Positions 1 through 10,108 of a stretch of 64,000 bases of DNA are shown here, one piece after another. Origin of the DNA: Stenotrophomonas_A sp035539015 (lineage in GTDB: Bacteria; Pseudomonadota; Gammaproteobacteria; Xanthomonadales; Xanthomonadaceae). Numbering within the stretch: the first letter of the stretch is position 1; every line of letters begins with the position of its first letter. Where the stretch lies: the NCBI GenBank assembly GCA_035539015.1, contig DATLJF010000200.1, forward strand, positions 1 to 64,000. The letters run 5' to 3'. Both the position numbers and the translations under genes were made by a program. A model generated the notes under the pieces. That model did no database searches and had not been told where the DNA came from. It worked only from the letters and a program-made list of their open reading frames with translations.

Positions 1-1188
1 CCTCCGGTTCTCCGATCAGCCGCCCGCCCGAATTTCCGCTCAACGAAGTCGAATAAATACCGGCGCCAGGCGCAGAGATGCAGTAGGCGCGCGTATAGGA
101 GCAAGTACTGGAGGTGTCATCGATCTTGTAGCCGCCGCGGCCATCGCGATCGAGATTGGCCACGGTGAGCCAGTAGGGCTCGGCGTCAGGGCGGAACTGC
201 GGCAAGCCCGAATAGAGATTGGCCATGCGTAGCGAATCGTTGCCCAACGTAACCACATTGAGTATGCCGTTGCGCTTGGCACCGTCCACGTGGGCATCGG
301 CTTCGGCCTGCAAGGTGCGGTAATTGCGCCCAAGCGTGGCCAATGTGTTCTCCGACGCCGGGCTTTCTGCGATCGGCTGCCAAAGCTCGATATTGGCCAC
401 TCGTGCACCGCGCGAGTGCAACTGGTCGTAGAAAGAATGGATGACCTTGGGATCGCGCAAGAACGGGGAAAGCCCGTGATCCTTGAGCTCATAGCTGTCG
501 CCTTTCGGGAGCCACTGGCTGACTTGCATCGTCGGTTGCATCTGCGCGATCACCAGGCGCGCGTCGAAGGCCACACCATGCATGCCCTTGCCATCGCGCG
601 CGGCGGCCATGGTCCCGGCAGTGTGGGTGCCATGATCGCTGAACGCATCGACGATCGTGTCGCCACCCGCTTCCTGCGTACCGATCTCGCGCGTCTCGGT
701 GAGCAGGTCGCCGACCGAGTTGAAGCACATGCCATCGCCACGCAAGACTACCTGCGTCCGCGACGTGCAGCCTTGCTGGACCAAGGGCAGCGCCACATGG
801 CCGCGCCCTGCAAACTCGGGATGGCCCAATGCAGTGCCATCGTCGTAGTGGCCAATGACCTGGCCCTTGCCCGTCAGCCCGCGCGCATAGGCATGGTGCA
901 CGTTGATTGCAGACAGGCCCCATCGCGCTGGAACTCGACGCTTTTCCAGCTATCGGGCGCACCGATCCGGCCGGCCTCCTGCGCGCTCGCCTCCACGCCG
1001 GGCAGCATTGCGCACAGCAATGCCGTGGCGATGCCGAGCGACAGCCGTGCGCGCCGGCTGTGCGCCGGCCGATCCAGGAGGGTGGACGAGCTCACCCTGC
1101 CGATCCCGGCTGCGGCGGTCCGCGATGAAAAGGTACAAGGAACGATGAGTGCCCCTAAGGCACGGCAACTCGGCACTGCAGGATGCAT
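1..1188 (-). pseudogene. S8 serine-peptidase autotransporter, frameshifted and cut by the window edge
   Basis: This would be a secreted subtilisin-like protease of the autotransporter type. The start is ATG at 1188 with a GGAGGA ribosome site 4 nt upstream, followed by a signal peptide ending near ASAQ. The first frame stops just after the peptide APDSWKSVEFQR. The homologous sequence resumes in another frame (GLSAINVHHAYARGLTG) and stays open to position 1. It shows the catalytic Asp motif (GHYDDG) and the catalytic His motif (DHGTHTAGT); the catalytic Ser lies beyond the window. It is clearly paralogous to the autotransporter at 20418-23600, whose matching segment reads ERSWGLAAIN. A one-base loss near 918-926, next to a run of four G, explains the break. 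It may be a true pseudogene, a phase-variable site or a sequencing error; the sequence alone cannot tell. Confidence 0.85.
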
Positions 1189-1404
1189 GTCTTCCTCCAA
1201 AGCGAATAGGAGCTGCACACGCACTGAAAACCCCGGCGATCGCCATGCCGGGGTCCGCGGCCGCAACCTGAGCTCAAGACTGAGGCCCGCTGCGTGAGCA
1301 GCCGACCTAACGTAGTGCGCGCCGCCGCAACGCAAGCTGGTCTTTATTCACAACCTGGCGCTTGGTACGAATATTCCAACGGCTTCGTGAACGCCGCACG
1401 CAAG

Positions 1405-1432
1405 AAAAAGGGCCGCACATGGCGGCCCTTTT
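1405..1432 (-). terminator. Rho-independent terminator after the OmpA lipoprotein gene
   Basis: An inverted repeat pairs AAAAGGGCCGC with GCGGCCCTTTT. Read on the minus strand it ends in a T-run, 28 nt past the stop of the OmpA-family gene. Confidence 0.8.
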
Positions 1433-1460
1433 AGGTGGTTGACGGCAGCGTGGAGCGCTA

Positions 1461-2183
1461 TCAACGCATACCGGCGGTTCCCGCCGCACCCTCGCGCATC
1501 GGGATCAGGTGGATTTCCACCCGACGGTTCTTGGCGCGGCCGGCATCGGTGCCGTTGTCGGCGATCGGCATGCGCTTGCCCATGCCTAGCACTTCCATGC
1601 GCTCACGCTGTACACCCTGCGCGGTGAGGTACTGCGACACCGAGGTGGCACGCTGTTCGCTCAGGCGCTGGTTGACCTGGTCGCTGCCGATGCTGTCGGT
1701 ATGGCCGACGACCTCGACCATGGTCTGGTTGTATTCCTTCAAGGTGGCGGCAACTCCGTTGAGGGCGCCATAGAACTCCGGCTTGAGCGTGGACTTGTTG
1801 AAGTCGAAGGTCACGCCATCGGGCAGGTTGAGGGTGATGTTGTCGCCCTGTCGGGTCACCTCGATGCCGGTGTTGGCGGTGCGCTCGCGCAAGGCGCGCT
1901 CCTGCCGATCCTGGTACTGGCCCACTGCTGCACCGCCCAGGGCACCAATGCCGGCGCCGATCATCGCGTGCTGGCGGCGCTCAGTGGCGCTGTCGCCGGT
2001 GAGCAGGCCGCCGGCCACGCCGATGGCGGCACCAATCAGCGCGTTGCGTCCGGTCTTGTTCTGTTGCTGGGTCGGGTTGCCGTACGGATCCTGCTGCACA
2101 TAGGAGCCGCCGGTGGCACAGGCGGACAAGGCAAGCGCGGCGGCGGCGGCCAGACAAAGGGGCTTGCTTGCGGCTCGGAACAT
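1461..2183 (-). CDS. OmpA-family lipoprotein with glycine-zipper segment
   Basis: This is an outer-membrane lipoprotein that likely links the envelope to peptidoglycan. The start is ATG at 2183, because AAGGAGGA sits 5 nt upstream and a signal peptide with lipobox LSAC follows at once; an in-frame start 90 nt further upstream lacks both. The 240-residue product has a Gly/Ala-rich glycine-zipper stretch at about residues 45-90. A C-terminal OmpA-like peptidoglycan-binding domain follows at about 120-235. It carries VEVVGHTDS, LSEQRA and NRRVEIHL, the usual motifs for diaminopimelate binding. This layout matches the YiaD-like group of OmpA lipoproteins. It is followed by a strong terminator, so it probably ends its transcription unit. 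Confidence 0.9.
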   Translation of the reverse strand: MFRAASKPLCLAAAAALALSACATGGSYVQQDPYGNPTQQQNKTGRNALIGAAIGVAGGLLTGDSATERRQHAMIGAGIGALGGAAVGQYQDRQERALRERTANTGIEVTRQGDNITLNLPDGVTFDFNKSTLKPEFYGALNGVAATLKEYNQTMVEVVGHTDSIGSDQVNQRLSEQRATSVSQYLTAQGVQRERMEVLGMGKRMPIADNGTDAGRAKNRRVEIHLIPMREGAAGTAGMR

Positions 2184-2321
2184 GGATGTCCTCCTTGGGA
2201 TACGGCACGGTGCCGGCTTCAATGGCTGGGAGGATAAACACGCCGCCGCCATTACAGGATGAGGAAGCAGCACTGCGCCAGGGGCGTGGCCGGGCTGCGT
2301 TCAGCAAGGTGGCCGCGACGT

Positions 2322-3740
2322 TCAGGCGCCACGCATTCGCGCATAGGCCGCCAGCGCTTGGCTGCGCCCTTGCGCCAGGTCCACGATCGGCTGCGATGGA
2401 TAGTCCGGTGCATGCATCGCCAGGGCGCCGGGGTGTTCCCACGGCGCGAAGCGTTGTTTGGGCGGCAACGACGCCAGCTCGGGCACCCAGCGGGCGATGT
2501 AGCGCGCATGCGGATCGAAGCGCCGCGCTTGCGCAACCGGATTGAAGACGCGGAAATAAGGTGCGGCATCGGCGCCGCTGCCGGCCACCCACTGCCAGCC
2601 GAGCGTGTTGTTGGCCAGGTCCGCATCCACCAACGTGTTCCAGAACCAGCGTGCGCCCACCCGCCAATGCGCGCGCAGATGCTTGACCAACAGGCTGGCG
2701 ACGATCATGCGCACGCGATTGTGCATGTAGCCGGTCGCCCATAGCTCGCGCATCCCGGCATCGACGATCGGAATACCGGTTCGGCCGCGCTGCCAGGCCA
2801 CCCGTTCGGTCCGTGAGAGCGTGGCCCAGGGAAAGCGGTCGAAGCGCGCATCCATGTTGTGCCTGGGCGTGCGCGGGAAGTGATGCAGCAGGTGATAGGC
2901 GAACTCGCGCCAGCCCAACTGGCGCACGAAGGCATCGGTATCGGCGGCGTTGCCGGCATTGCGTTCTGCGGCCAGCGTCGCCGACACGCGCCACGGCGCG
3001 ATTTCGCCGAAGTGCAGGTGCGGCGACAGCCGCGAAGTGCCGGTACGGTCCGGCAGGTCGCGCTGCTCGCGATAGCCGCGTAGCGCGCCCTCGGTGAACG
3101 CTTCGAGCATTGAACGGGCACCGGCTTCACCCGGCTGCCAATGCCGCCAGAAGGGCTCATCCCAACGTGGCGAGGGCAGCAGATCGAGGTCGGCGAGCGC
3201 ATCGCCCGGCACCGCCGCCGGCGTGGGCAGGCGGTCCGGCGCGTCCCATCGCGCCGGCGCTTGCCATTGCGCCAGGGCCGCGCGCCAGAACGGCGTGAAT
3301 ACCCTGTAGGGACTGCCCTGCTGGGTCGCCAGCGCCCATGGCTCGAAAAGCAACGCGCCGTTGTAGCTCTCGCACTGCAGGCCCTGCTCGCGCAGCCGGC
3401 GTTTGATGCGCGCGTCGCGTGGCTGGGTTGCCGGTTCGTACTTGCGGGTCCAATAGACCGCCTGCGCGCCGCTTTGCACGATCACTTCCTGCAGCACCTG
3501 CTCACTATCGCCACGGCGCAGCAGCAACTCCGAACCGCGTGCACGCAGAGCGTCGCCCAGGGCCTGCAGTGAATGGTGCAACCAGGCGTTGGACGCCGCC
3601 CCTGGCGCCCATGCGCCTTCTTCCTGCGGGGCGTGGATGTACAGCAGCAGCGGCACGTGCCCGGCCTCCAGTGCCGCGCGCAGGGCCGGTTGATCGTCCA
3701 GGCGCAGGTCGCGCCGCAGCCATACCAATGCGTGGGTCAT
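2322..3740 (-). CDS. phrB: Deoxyribodipyrimidine photolyase (class I CPD type)
   Basis: This flavoenzyme reverses cyclobutane pyrimidine dimers using blue light. The N-terminal photolyase Rossmann domain begins THALVWLRRDLRLDDQPAL. The C-terminal FAD domain has WREFAYHLLHHFPRTP, the GMRELWATGYMHNRVRM segment and NTLGWQWVAGSG. The last two include the conserved Trp and Asn residues that line the flavin and the electron-transfer chain. Its 472 residues match the family length. I chose ATG at 3740; an in-frame TTG two codons upstream is possible. It lies 85 nt downstream of the GH92 gene on the same strand, so co-transcription is possible but not functionally meaningful. Confidence 0.93.
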   Translation of the reverse strand: MTHALVWLRRDLRLDDQPALRAALEAGHVPLLLYIHAPQEEGAWAPGAASNAWLHHSLQALGDALRARGSELLLRRGDSEQVLQEVIVQSGAQAVYWTRKYEPATQPRDARIKRRLREQGLQCESYNGALLFEPWALATQQGSPYRVFTPFWRAALAQWQAPARWDAPDRLPTPAAVPGDALADLDLLPSPRWDEPFWRHWQPGEAGARSMLEAFTEGALRGYREQRDLPDRTGTSRLSPHLHFGEIAPWRVSATLAAERNAGNAADTDAFVRQLGWREFAYHLLHHFPRTPRHNMDARFDRFPWATLSRTERVAWQRGRTGIPIVDAGMRELWATGYMHNRVRMIVASLLVKHLRAHWRVGARWFWNTLVDADLANNTLGWQWVAGSGADAAPYFRVFNPVAQARRFDPHARYIARWVPELASLPPKQRFAPWEHPGALAMHAPDYPSQPIVDLAQGRSQALAAYARMRGA

Positions 3741-3825
3741 GCGCAAACCAGCGAAGTCGGGCCGCGATCATAACCAAAGGGCGGTAGTGACCCGATCACG
3801 CAAGGCCTGGCGCATGCCCGCGAGG

Positions 3826-6800
3826 CTAGTGACGGGTGGACGGGGTCGCCGCTGCAGCCAGGAGCTCGACTTCGGCCAACGAACAGCGATCTGCGTCGCC
3901 GCGGTCCTCGATCACCAGCCGGTAATGGCGATGGCGGGCCGGCGTGGCCAGCCGGAACGGCCGCGTGTACCGCGCCCATTCAAACGCCTCTCCCGCGCGT
4001 TGGTCGAGCAGTCTCCAATGGCGGCCGTCGTCCGAGCCTTCCAGTCGCCACGCCGCCGGATAGCGGCCGCTGCTGCCGGAGGTGAGCGTATAGAACGTCA
4101 CCGCGCCCTCGGGCGGCTTCGCCAACGCATACGACAAGGTGGGCGGTGCGCGACAGGAGAATGCGATCTCGGTGTCGGAGGTATCGTCGAACAGCGCGTT
4201 GGCGTCGATTCCCGGCGAACGCGTCGCAGCCACGCCGCGTCCGCTGCCAGTGATGTCGGCCAAGGGCGCCGGTGGCGCCTCGCCCGTGGTCAAGGAAGTC
4301 GGCAGCGCCGCCGGCTCGCTCCCCCAGGCCGCTGGCTTGGACGACATCTCGAATTCGATGTGGCCGCCCTCGGCCAGCAACCGGTGCGGGATGGCGGTGC
4401 TGCGCCAGGGCTTGCCGTTGACATTGACCGCGGCCACGTACCGATTGGCGGCGCTGTTGCCCGGTGCGCTGATCACCAGCGAACGGCCGTTTTCCAGGTG
4501 CACGGTCGCCCGGGTGAACAGCGGCGAGCCGATCACCAATTGGTCGCTGCCCATTTGCAGCGGATAGAAGCCCAGCGCCGCGAACAACCACCAGGCCGAG
4601 GTTTCGCCGTTGTCTTCATCGCCCGGGTAGCCCTGGCCGATATCCGAGCCGCCATACATGCGCGCCAGCACCTCGCGCACGATCTCCTGGGTGCGCCACG
4701 GCTGTCCGGCATACAGGTACATCCATGGCACATGGTGGGCCACCTGGTTGGAGAACCCCCACTGGCCCATGCGCACGTCGCGTGCCTCGACCATTTCATG
4801 GATCAGCCCGCCGTACGAGCCCGGGAAGCCAGCGGTTTCCGGAGTGGAAAAATACTGGTCGAGCTTGCGCGCAAGCGCTGGGCGCCCGCCGTATAGATTG
4901 GCCAGGCCCTGGCCATCGTGCGGCACCAGGAACGCGAAGCCCCAGCCGTTGGTTTCGGTGTAGTCGTGCGCGTGGCCCCAGACCCGTGGGTCATAGTCGC
5001 CGGGCTGCGACTTCCACTGCCCGTCGAGCGCCCGGCCCTGGAAAAAGTCGATCGCCGGATCGAACATTCGCACATAGTTGAGGGCGCGGTGGCGGTAGTA
5101 GTCGCTCTCTTCCTGCAATCGCTGCGCCGGCACCGGCGCCGCCGGATCGGCCGCCATCTTCTGCAGCATCCGGGCAATACCGGCATCGTTGATGTAGCCC
5201 TCCAACGCCCACGACACGCCCTCGCCGACCGAACTCGGCGTGTAGCCAATGAACGGCGCCTGCGCCATCCCCTTGCGGCCGACGTTGTCGCTGGGCGGCA
5301 TCACCGCCGCGTTCTTGATTGCCGCGGCGTACAGCGATGCCTTGTCCAGGCCGGGCACGTCCTTCATGTAGGCATCGGCAAAGGCCACGTCCGAACTGGT
5401 GCCGGTCATCAGGTTGGCGTAACCCGGCGAGGACCAGCGCGGCACCCAACCGCCGTCGCGATAGTGCTGCAGGAAGCCGTTGACCATCTCGCCCGCCTGC
5501 GTCGGCGCCAGCAGCGACTGCGCCGCCCACACCGTGCGGTAGGTGTCCCAGAAGCCGTTGTTGACGTAGGCGCGGCCCTCGATGACGGCCGCACCGGTCT
5601 GCGTCTCGGTCGTCCCTGTCGGCAGCACGCGGCTGGCCGACGACTGCGAGGCGTGCTGCCAGCGCGGCACCTGCGCGCTGCCAGTGTTTTCGTGCGCGAC
5701 GTTGGGATACAGGAACAATCGGTAGAGATTGGAATACAGCGTGGTGAGCTGGTCCGGCGAGGCGCCTTCGACATCGATGACGGCAAGCTTGCGGTCCCAG
5801 GCCTGCTCGGCGCGCTCACGCACGTCTTCGAAGCGGTCGCCTGAAGCAATTTCCAGTGCCAGGTTGCGCTTGGCCTGTTCCAGGCTGATCAGCGAAGTGG
5901 CGATGCGCATGCTGACGCGGCGCTCGCGCCCAGCATCGAAACGCATATAGCCAGGCACCTGTTGGCGCGGCGTGGCCGGCTTGCCGTCCTTGCCAGGATC
6001 GCGCGCCACCAACTTGCCGCTGGCCAGCACCGGGCGGTCGAACCGGGCATAGACGAACATGCGGCCAGCGCCATTGGATAGACGGCTGCGGCTGTCGGTG
6101 TAGCCGCTCAATTCGCCAGTTTGCGGTGACAGAGTCAGCCCGCCCTCGTCGCTGACGTTGTCGAAGATCAGGCTGGCGTCCTCGCCGGGGAAGGTAAAGC
6201 GAAACATCGCCGCATGGTCAGTGGGGGCGATCTCGGCAAGGATCCCGTTGTCCAGGCGCACGCCGTAGTAGTGCGGCCGCGCCACTTCGTTGTCATGGCG
6301 GAAGGGCAGCGAGCGCGCCTCGCGCTCGGCGCTCGGCACACCACGGACCGCCGAGGGCATCACCTGGAAGGTCTGGCGGTCGCCCATCCACGGGCTGGTC
6401 TCATGCGACAACGCCAGGGCCTGCAGGCGCGGCCGGTTCTGCGCATCGTTGCCGGCCGCGTATTGGTAGATCCAGCTCAAGGAACCGGCATCGGTGACCG
6501 GCGTCCAGAAGTTGAAGCCATGCGGCATCGCGGTGGCCGGGATGTTGTTGCCGCGCGAGAAATCGCCGCTGGAGTTCGTCCCGCGGGTGGTCAAGACCTG
6601 GTCGCTGGGCCGTTTCGCGGCGACAGCGGCCGGCACCTGCGCAATGCGGATGTCGTCCACCCAACCGCGCAGCGCTGCCGACCCGAACGGCGCCTGGTAG
6701 CCGAGCACGATCTTGGCGATCACCTTGCCCGCGGCCACCTCGCCCAGCCGCACCTGCCTGGCATTCCATTGCTGGGTGTACAGCGACTTCGATTCGCCCT

Positions 6801-7317
6801 GGCCTAGTGGCGACAGGACGAAGCCCTGCTGGTCGCGACCGCCGAGCTCGGAAAGCCGGGTGCCGTCGGTAAACAACAGGTCGACCGCAACGTAGGTGCT
6901 GGGGTATCGCAGATCGCCCTCGATGAACTCGGGGAAGATCTTGTACGACAACACTGAGTGCGCGGCCACCGGTATCGAGACATCGAACAGTTCCGCCGCT
7001 GACTGGCCACCGCCGGAGGCGACGACCTGGCCGTCATAGCCCAGGGAATGCAGGCCACTGAAACCGACCTCGGGCTTGGCGGTGTAGGCAACCGCCGGCC
7101 CGTTGCCGACGCGAACCGACAGACTGCCGCCGTCGGCACGCGTGGTCACCGCCTGCGTCAGGCCCTTCTCGCCTGGTTCGAACGAGGTCCAGAACTGCGC
7201 CTGCGTGGTCACCCTTGGCGCTGGCGGCTGCGCCGCCAATGGCGCGGTGCTGGCGGCCAGCACCGCCGCGAGCACGAGAACAGCAGGAGAACGCAGGCGA
7301 CGGGAATCAAAGGGCAT
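3826..7317 (-). CDS. Large GH92 alpha-mannosidase, multidomain
   Basis: This is a secreted, calcium-dependent exo-acting alpha-mannosidase of glycoside hydrolase family 92. A signal peptide ends near LAAQ. An N-terminal beta-sandwich module covers roughly residues 35-230. The GH92 region follows, with WDTYRTVWAAQSLL near residue 590 and GDEDNGETSAWWLF near residue 900. The acidic residues of the second motif correspond to the catalytic-base region in characterised GH92 enzymes. The C-terminal 130 residues, beyond the usual family end, resemble an F5/8-type carbohydrate-binding module (WRLEGSDDGRHWRLLD). Starts at 7317 and 7332 are both possible and neither has a clear ribosome site; 7317 gives the cleaner signal peptide. 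It is the third gene of the leftward receptor-GH2-GH92 set, 63 nt after the GH2 stop. Confidence 0.92.
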   Translation of the reverse strand: MPFDSRRLRSPAVLVLAAVLAASTAPLAAQPPAPRVTTQAQFWTSFEPGEKGLTQAVTTRADGGSLSVRVGNGPAVAYTAKPEVGFSGLHSLGYDGQVVASGGGQSAAELFDVSIPVAAHSVLSYKIFPEFIEGDLRYPSTYVAVDLLFTDGTRLSELGGRDQQGFVLSPLGQGESKSLYTQQWNARQVRLGEVAAGKVIAKIVLGYQAPFGSAALRGWVDDIRIAQVPAAVAAKRPSDQVLTTRGTNSSGDFSRGNNIPATAMPHGFNFWTPVTDAGSLSWIYQYAAGNDAQNRPRLQALALSHETSPWMGDRQTFQVMPSAVRGVPSAEREARSLPFRHDNEVARPHYYGVRLDNGILAEIAPTDHAAMFRFTFPGEDASLIFDNVSDEGGLTLSPQTGELSGYTDSRSRLSNGAGRMFVYARFDRPVLASGKLVARDPGKDGKPATPRQQVPGYMRFDAGRERRVSMRIATSLISLEQAKRNLALEIASGDRFEDVRERAEQAWDRKLAVIDVEGASPDQLTTLYSNLYRLFLYPNVAHENTGSAQVPRWQHASQSSASRVLPTGTTETQTGAAVIEGRAYVNNGFWDTYRTVWAAQSLLAPTQAGEMVNGFLQHYRDGGWVPRWSSPGYANLMTGTSSDVAFADAYMKDVPGLDKASLYAAAIKNAAVMPPSDNVGRKGMAQAPFIGYTPSSVGEGVSWALEGYINDAGIARMLQKMAADPAAPVPAQRLQEESDYYRHRALNYVRMFDPAIDFFQGRALDGQWKSQPGDYDPRVWGHAHDYTETNGWGFAFLVPHDGQGLANLYGGRPALARKLDQYFSTPETAGFPGSYGGLIHEMVEARDVRMGQWGFSNQVAHHVPWMYLYAGQPWRTQEIVREVLARMYGGSDIGQGYPGDEDNGETSAWWLFAALGFYPLQMGSDQLVIGSPLFTRATVHLENGRSLVISAPGNSAANRYVAAVNVNGKPWRSTAIPHRLLAEGGHIEFEMSSKPAAWGSEPAALPTSLTTGEAPPAPLADITGSGRGVAATRSPGIDANALFDDTSDTEIAFSCRAPPTLSYALAKPPEGAVTFYTLTSGSSGRYPAAWRLEGSDDGRHWRLLDQRAGEAFEWARYTRPFRLATPARHRHYRLVIEDRGDADRCSLAEVELLAAAATPSTRH

Positions 7318-7380
7318 GTAGGTCAAGACCATGAAAGCGCGAGGAGAGTTGGCCGGGCGAGCGATACCGGCTGGGAGAAT

Positions 7381-10044
7381 TCACGGGCTAGCGGCCGGCA
7401 AGCTGTCGGCGAGCGAGCGTATCCGCAGTGCGGCGCGCAGCTCGTCCAGGCTCGCCGCCGAAGCCACGTGCACCGAGACGCGTTCGCCAGGCAGCAGGGT
7501 CAACGCATTGTCGGCGGGCGTCGCCTCCAGCAGGCCGAAGTCGAGCCACACTCCCCGGGCCAGCCGCGTGGCGGTCAGGTCAAGCACGTAGTCGGCATTC
7601 TCGCGTCGCCAACGGGCCTGCACGCCAGGCTCCGGCCACGCCATCTGCTTGGCCGCGGCGAAATAGACGACGCTGCGCGACGCCGGTTCGCCCGCCACCT
7701 CCAGGTCGAACACCGCCGCGGTGGTGGCCGGATCGGCGCCGGCCAGCAGTTGTGCATCGGCATGCTCGGCCACCTGCGTGGCCGACAGCGGCGCCAACGC
7801 CACAGCCTGGCGCTGGTCGCGCAATACCTTCCCGTCCAGGCTGACCAGCCGCAGCCGCAATTCGCCGTGGCGGGCCTGAGTGCGGTCATTGAGCAGGCTC
7901 ACCCGGGTAAGGCCGTCGGCGCGCAGGGCCGCCACCGCGACTGGCGCAAAGAAACGCCGCGCGTGGAACTGCAAGGCCTTCCAGCGGCCAAACCAATCGA
8001 TGCTCGACCACGAGGCGCCGGGCCACACATCGTTCAACTGCCAATACAGCGACCCCATCGTGTACGGCCGGCTGGCGCGATGATGCAGCGCCGCCACTTC
8101 GATCCCTTCGGCCTGCATCACCTGGCTGAGGTAGATGAAGTCCTCGAAGGTGCGCGGCTCACCGAACTCCATGCCCACGTAGTGCAGCAGCCGCTCGTTG
8201 CCCTTGCCGGCCATGAACTTTTGGTGGGCCTGGATGACCGGCGTGGCGACGCCTTGTTCCTGGCGCGTGGCGAAGGCGTCGACGGTCCGCTGCACCGGCC
8301 AGGCCTGCAGGCCATATTCGGACATGAAGCGCGGGGTCACCTTCAGGTATTGCGAGGTCGGGTGGGCGGGATTGCCCCACACTTCCCAGTAATGCATATC
8401 GCCGCTGGCGGGGGTATTGGCGACCTCGGCCAGATCGTCGCTCGGCGAACTGGCCCAATAGGCGATGCCACCGCCCTCCTCGGCCACCACCGCACGCAGG
8501 TCGTGGCCGAACAGCTGCACATAGCCGGCCCAGACCTGCTCGGCAAACGCCGGGTCCGCTGCTTTCAGCTCGCGGCCGTGGCCCCAGTACTTCCAGGCAA
8601 TCTCTTCTTCGTTGTTGCCGGCCCACAGCACGATGCTGGGATGGTTGCGCAGCCGCCGCACGTTATCGCGCGCCTCGGCGATGACGTTGGCCCGAAACGC
8701 CGGGTCATACGCCGGCTGCATGCCGCCGCCGAACATGAAGTCCTGCCACACCAGCAGGCCGAGTTCGTCGGCGATATCGTAGAAACGATCCGACTCGTAG
8801 TAGCCGCCGCCCCAACCGCGGATCATGTTCATGTTCGCGTCCACCGCCGATTGCAGGACCCGGCGCAGCTGCGCCTCGCTCACGCGCGGCGCGAACATGT
8901 CGAAGGGAATGTAGTTCGCGCCCTTGGCGAAGACCGGGATGCCGTTGACTTCGAAATGGAAATCGCGGCCCTTCGCGTCGGGGCTGCGGCGCAAGGCCAC
9001 GCTGCGCAGGCCGGTGCGGCGCGCGGCGGTGGCAACCACGCCGCTGGCGTCGGCGATCTCCACCTCGAAGCGATACAGCGGCTGGGCACCGTAACCGGCC
9101 GGGAACCAGCGCTGTGGCTTGGCGATGGTCACTGCCAGGTCCGTGGTGCTGGCACCGGCCTCCAGTTCAAGCGTGCGCGATGCCGTCTGTTCGCGGGTGC
9201 CGTCCGGGCCGGTCTGGAACAGCCGCAATGCATAGCGCCCGCTTCGTTCCACTTCCAGCCCAACCTGCACCTGCAACTCGGCACGCGCGGCGTCGACGTG
9301 GTCCTGGCGCACATGTACATCGGCAATGCGCAGGGCCTGCCATTGCTGCAGGGTGACGTTGCGCCAGATCCCGGCGGTGACGTAGCGCGGACCCCAGTCC
9401 CAGCCATAGTGGTAACCCGGCTTGCGGACGAAATTGGCGGTCAGCGCATCGGCCGGCTCATCACCATAAGGCGATGGGTAATTGCCGTGGAGCTTGTGCG
9501 GCATCGCCTGCACGATCGGCAAAAGGCGTGTGATGGGCGAGTGGAACACCACCCGCAGTTCGTTGCGGCCACTGTGCAACTGCGCCTGCACGGGTACCCG
9601 CCAGGTGCGAAAGGCGTTGTCGGCGGCCAGCACGCGTTGGCCATTGAGGTAGACCTCGGCCAGCGTATCCAGGCCCTCGAACACCAGGTCGCTGCGCGCA
9701 CTGCGTACCGCCTCCGGTGCCAAGTCGAAGAAGGTCCGGTATTCCCAATCGGCCAGGCCAATCCATTGCAGGCCGGCTTCCGGCGCGCCTACGTAGGGGT
9801 CGGCAATCAGGCCGTTGGCCAGCAGATCGGTGTGCACCGTGCCAGGTACGGTGGCCGGGTGCCATTGCGTGGCTTGCGAATGTGCCTGTGCTTGCGCGCC
9901 GCCCGGTACCAGGCGGAACTGCCAGCCCTCGCCGAGCAGCCGCTCGCCGGGGGCCGCGGCCACGGCAGCGCAGGCCCACAGCGCCAGCGCGAACGCGGCG
10001 ACCCGGCACAGCCGTTGACCGAATCGAGACGAGCGCTGGCGCAT
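7381..10044 (-). CDS. GH2 beta-mannosidase
   Basis: This exported enzyme removes terminal beta-linked mannose, for example the core beta-1,4-mannose of N-glycans or mannan-derived oligosaccharides. The start is ATG at 10044 with GGAGGA 4 nt upstream, and a signal peptide ends near VAAA. The 887-residue protein has the GH2 sugar-binding, immunoglobulin-like and TIM-barrel order. The acid/base Glu is in GNNEEEIAW (about residue 478), the nucleophile Glu in RFMSEYGLQAW (about residue 574), and MIRGWGGGYYESD is typical of beta-mannosidases rather than beta-galactosidases. It lies 64 nt downstream of the TonB receptor and upstream of the GH92 gene, which supports one mannoside-degrading operon. 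Confidence 0.92.
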   Translation of the reverse strand: MRQRSSRFGQRLCRVAAFALALWACAAVAAAPGERLLGEGWQFRLVPGGAQAQAHSQATQWHPATVPGTVHTDLLANGLIADPYVGAPEAGLQWIGLADWEYRTFFDLAPEAVRSARSDLVFEGLDTLAEVYLNGQRVLAADNAFRTWRVPVQAQLHSGRNELRVVFHSPITRLLPIVQAMPHKLHGNYPSPYGDEPADALTANFVRKPGYHYGWDWGPRYVTAGIWRNVTLQQWQALRIADVHVRQDHVDAARAELQVQVGLEVERSGRYALRLFQTGPDGTREQTASRTLELEAGASTTDLAVTIAKPQRWFPAGYGAQPLYRFEVEIADASGVVATAARRTGLRSVALRRSPDAKGRDFHFEVNGIPVFAKGANYIPFDMFAPRVSEAQLRRVLQSAVDANMNMIRGWGGGYYESDRFYDIADELGLLVWQDFMFGGGMQPAYDPAFRANVIAEARDNVRRLRNHPSIVLWAGNNEEEIAWKYWGHGRELKAADPAFAEQVWAGYVQLFGHDLRAVVAEEGGGIAYWASSPSDDLAEVANTPASGDMHYWEVWGNPAHPTSQYLKVTPRFMSEYGLQAWPVQRTVDAFATRQEQGVATPVIQAHQKFMAGKGNERLLHYVGMEFGEPRTFEDFIYLSQVMQAEGIEVAALHHRASRPYTMGSLYWQLNDVWPGASWSSIDWFGRWKALQFHARRFFAPVAVAALRADGLTRVSLLNDRTQARHGELRLRLVSLDGKVLRDQRQAVALAPLSATQVAEHADAQLLAGADPATTAAVFDLEVAGEPASRSVVYFAAAKQMAWPEPGVQARWRRENADYVLDLTATRLARGVWLDFGLLEATPADNALTLLPGERVSVHVASAASLDELRAALRIRSLADSLPAASP

Positions 10045-10071
10045 AGCTTCCTCCGTGTTGTGGGCGACGGG

Positions 10072-10099
10072 CCACCCCGCGCTGGCAGGCGCGGGGTGG
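10072..10099 (-). terminator. GC hairpin between receptor and beta-mannosidase genes
   Basis: CCACCCCGCGC and GCGCGGGGTGG form a perfect 11-bp stem with a 6-nt loop. It lies just after the receptor stop and before the GH2 ribosome site. There is no T-run, so it may act as a partial terminator or an mRNA 3'-end stabiliser rather than a full stop. Confidence 0.5.
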
Positions 10100-10108
10100 C
10101 TGGGTGGA

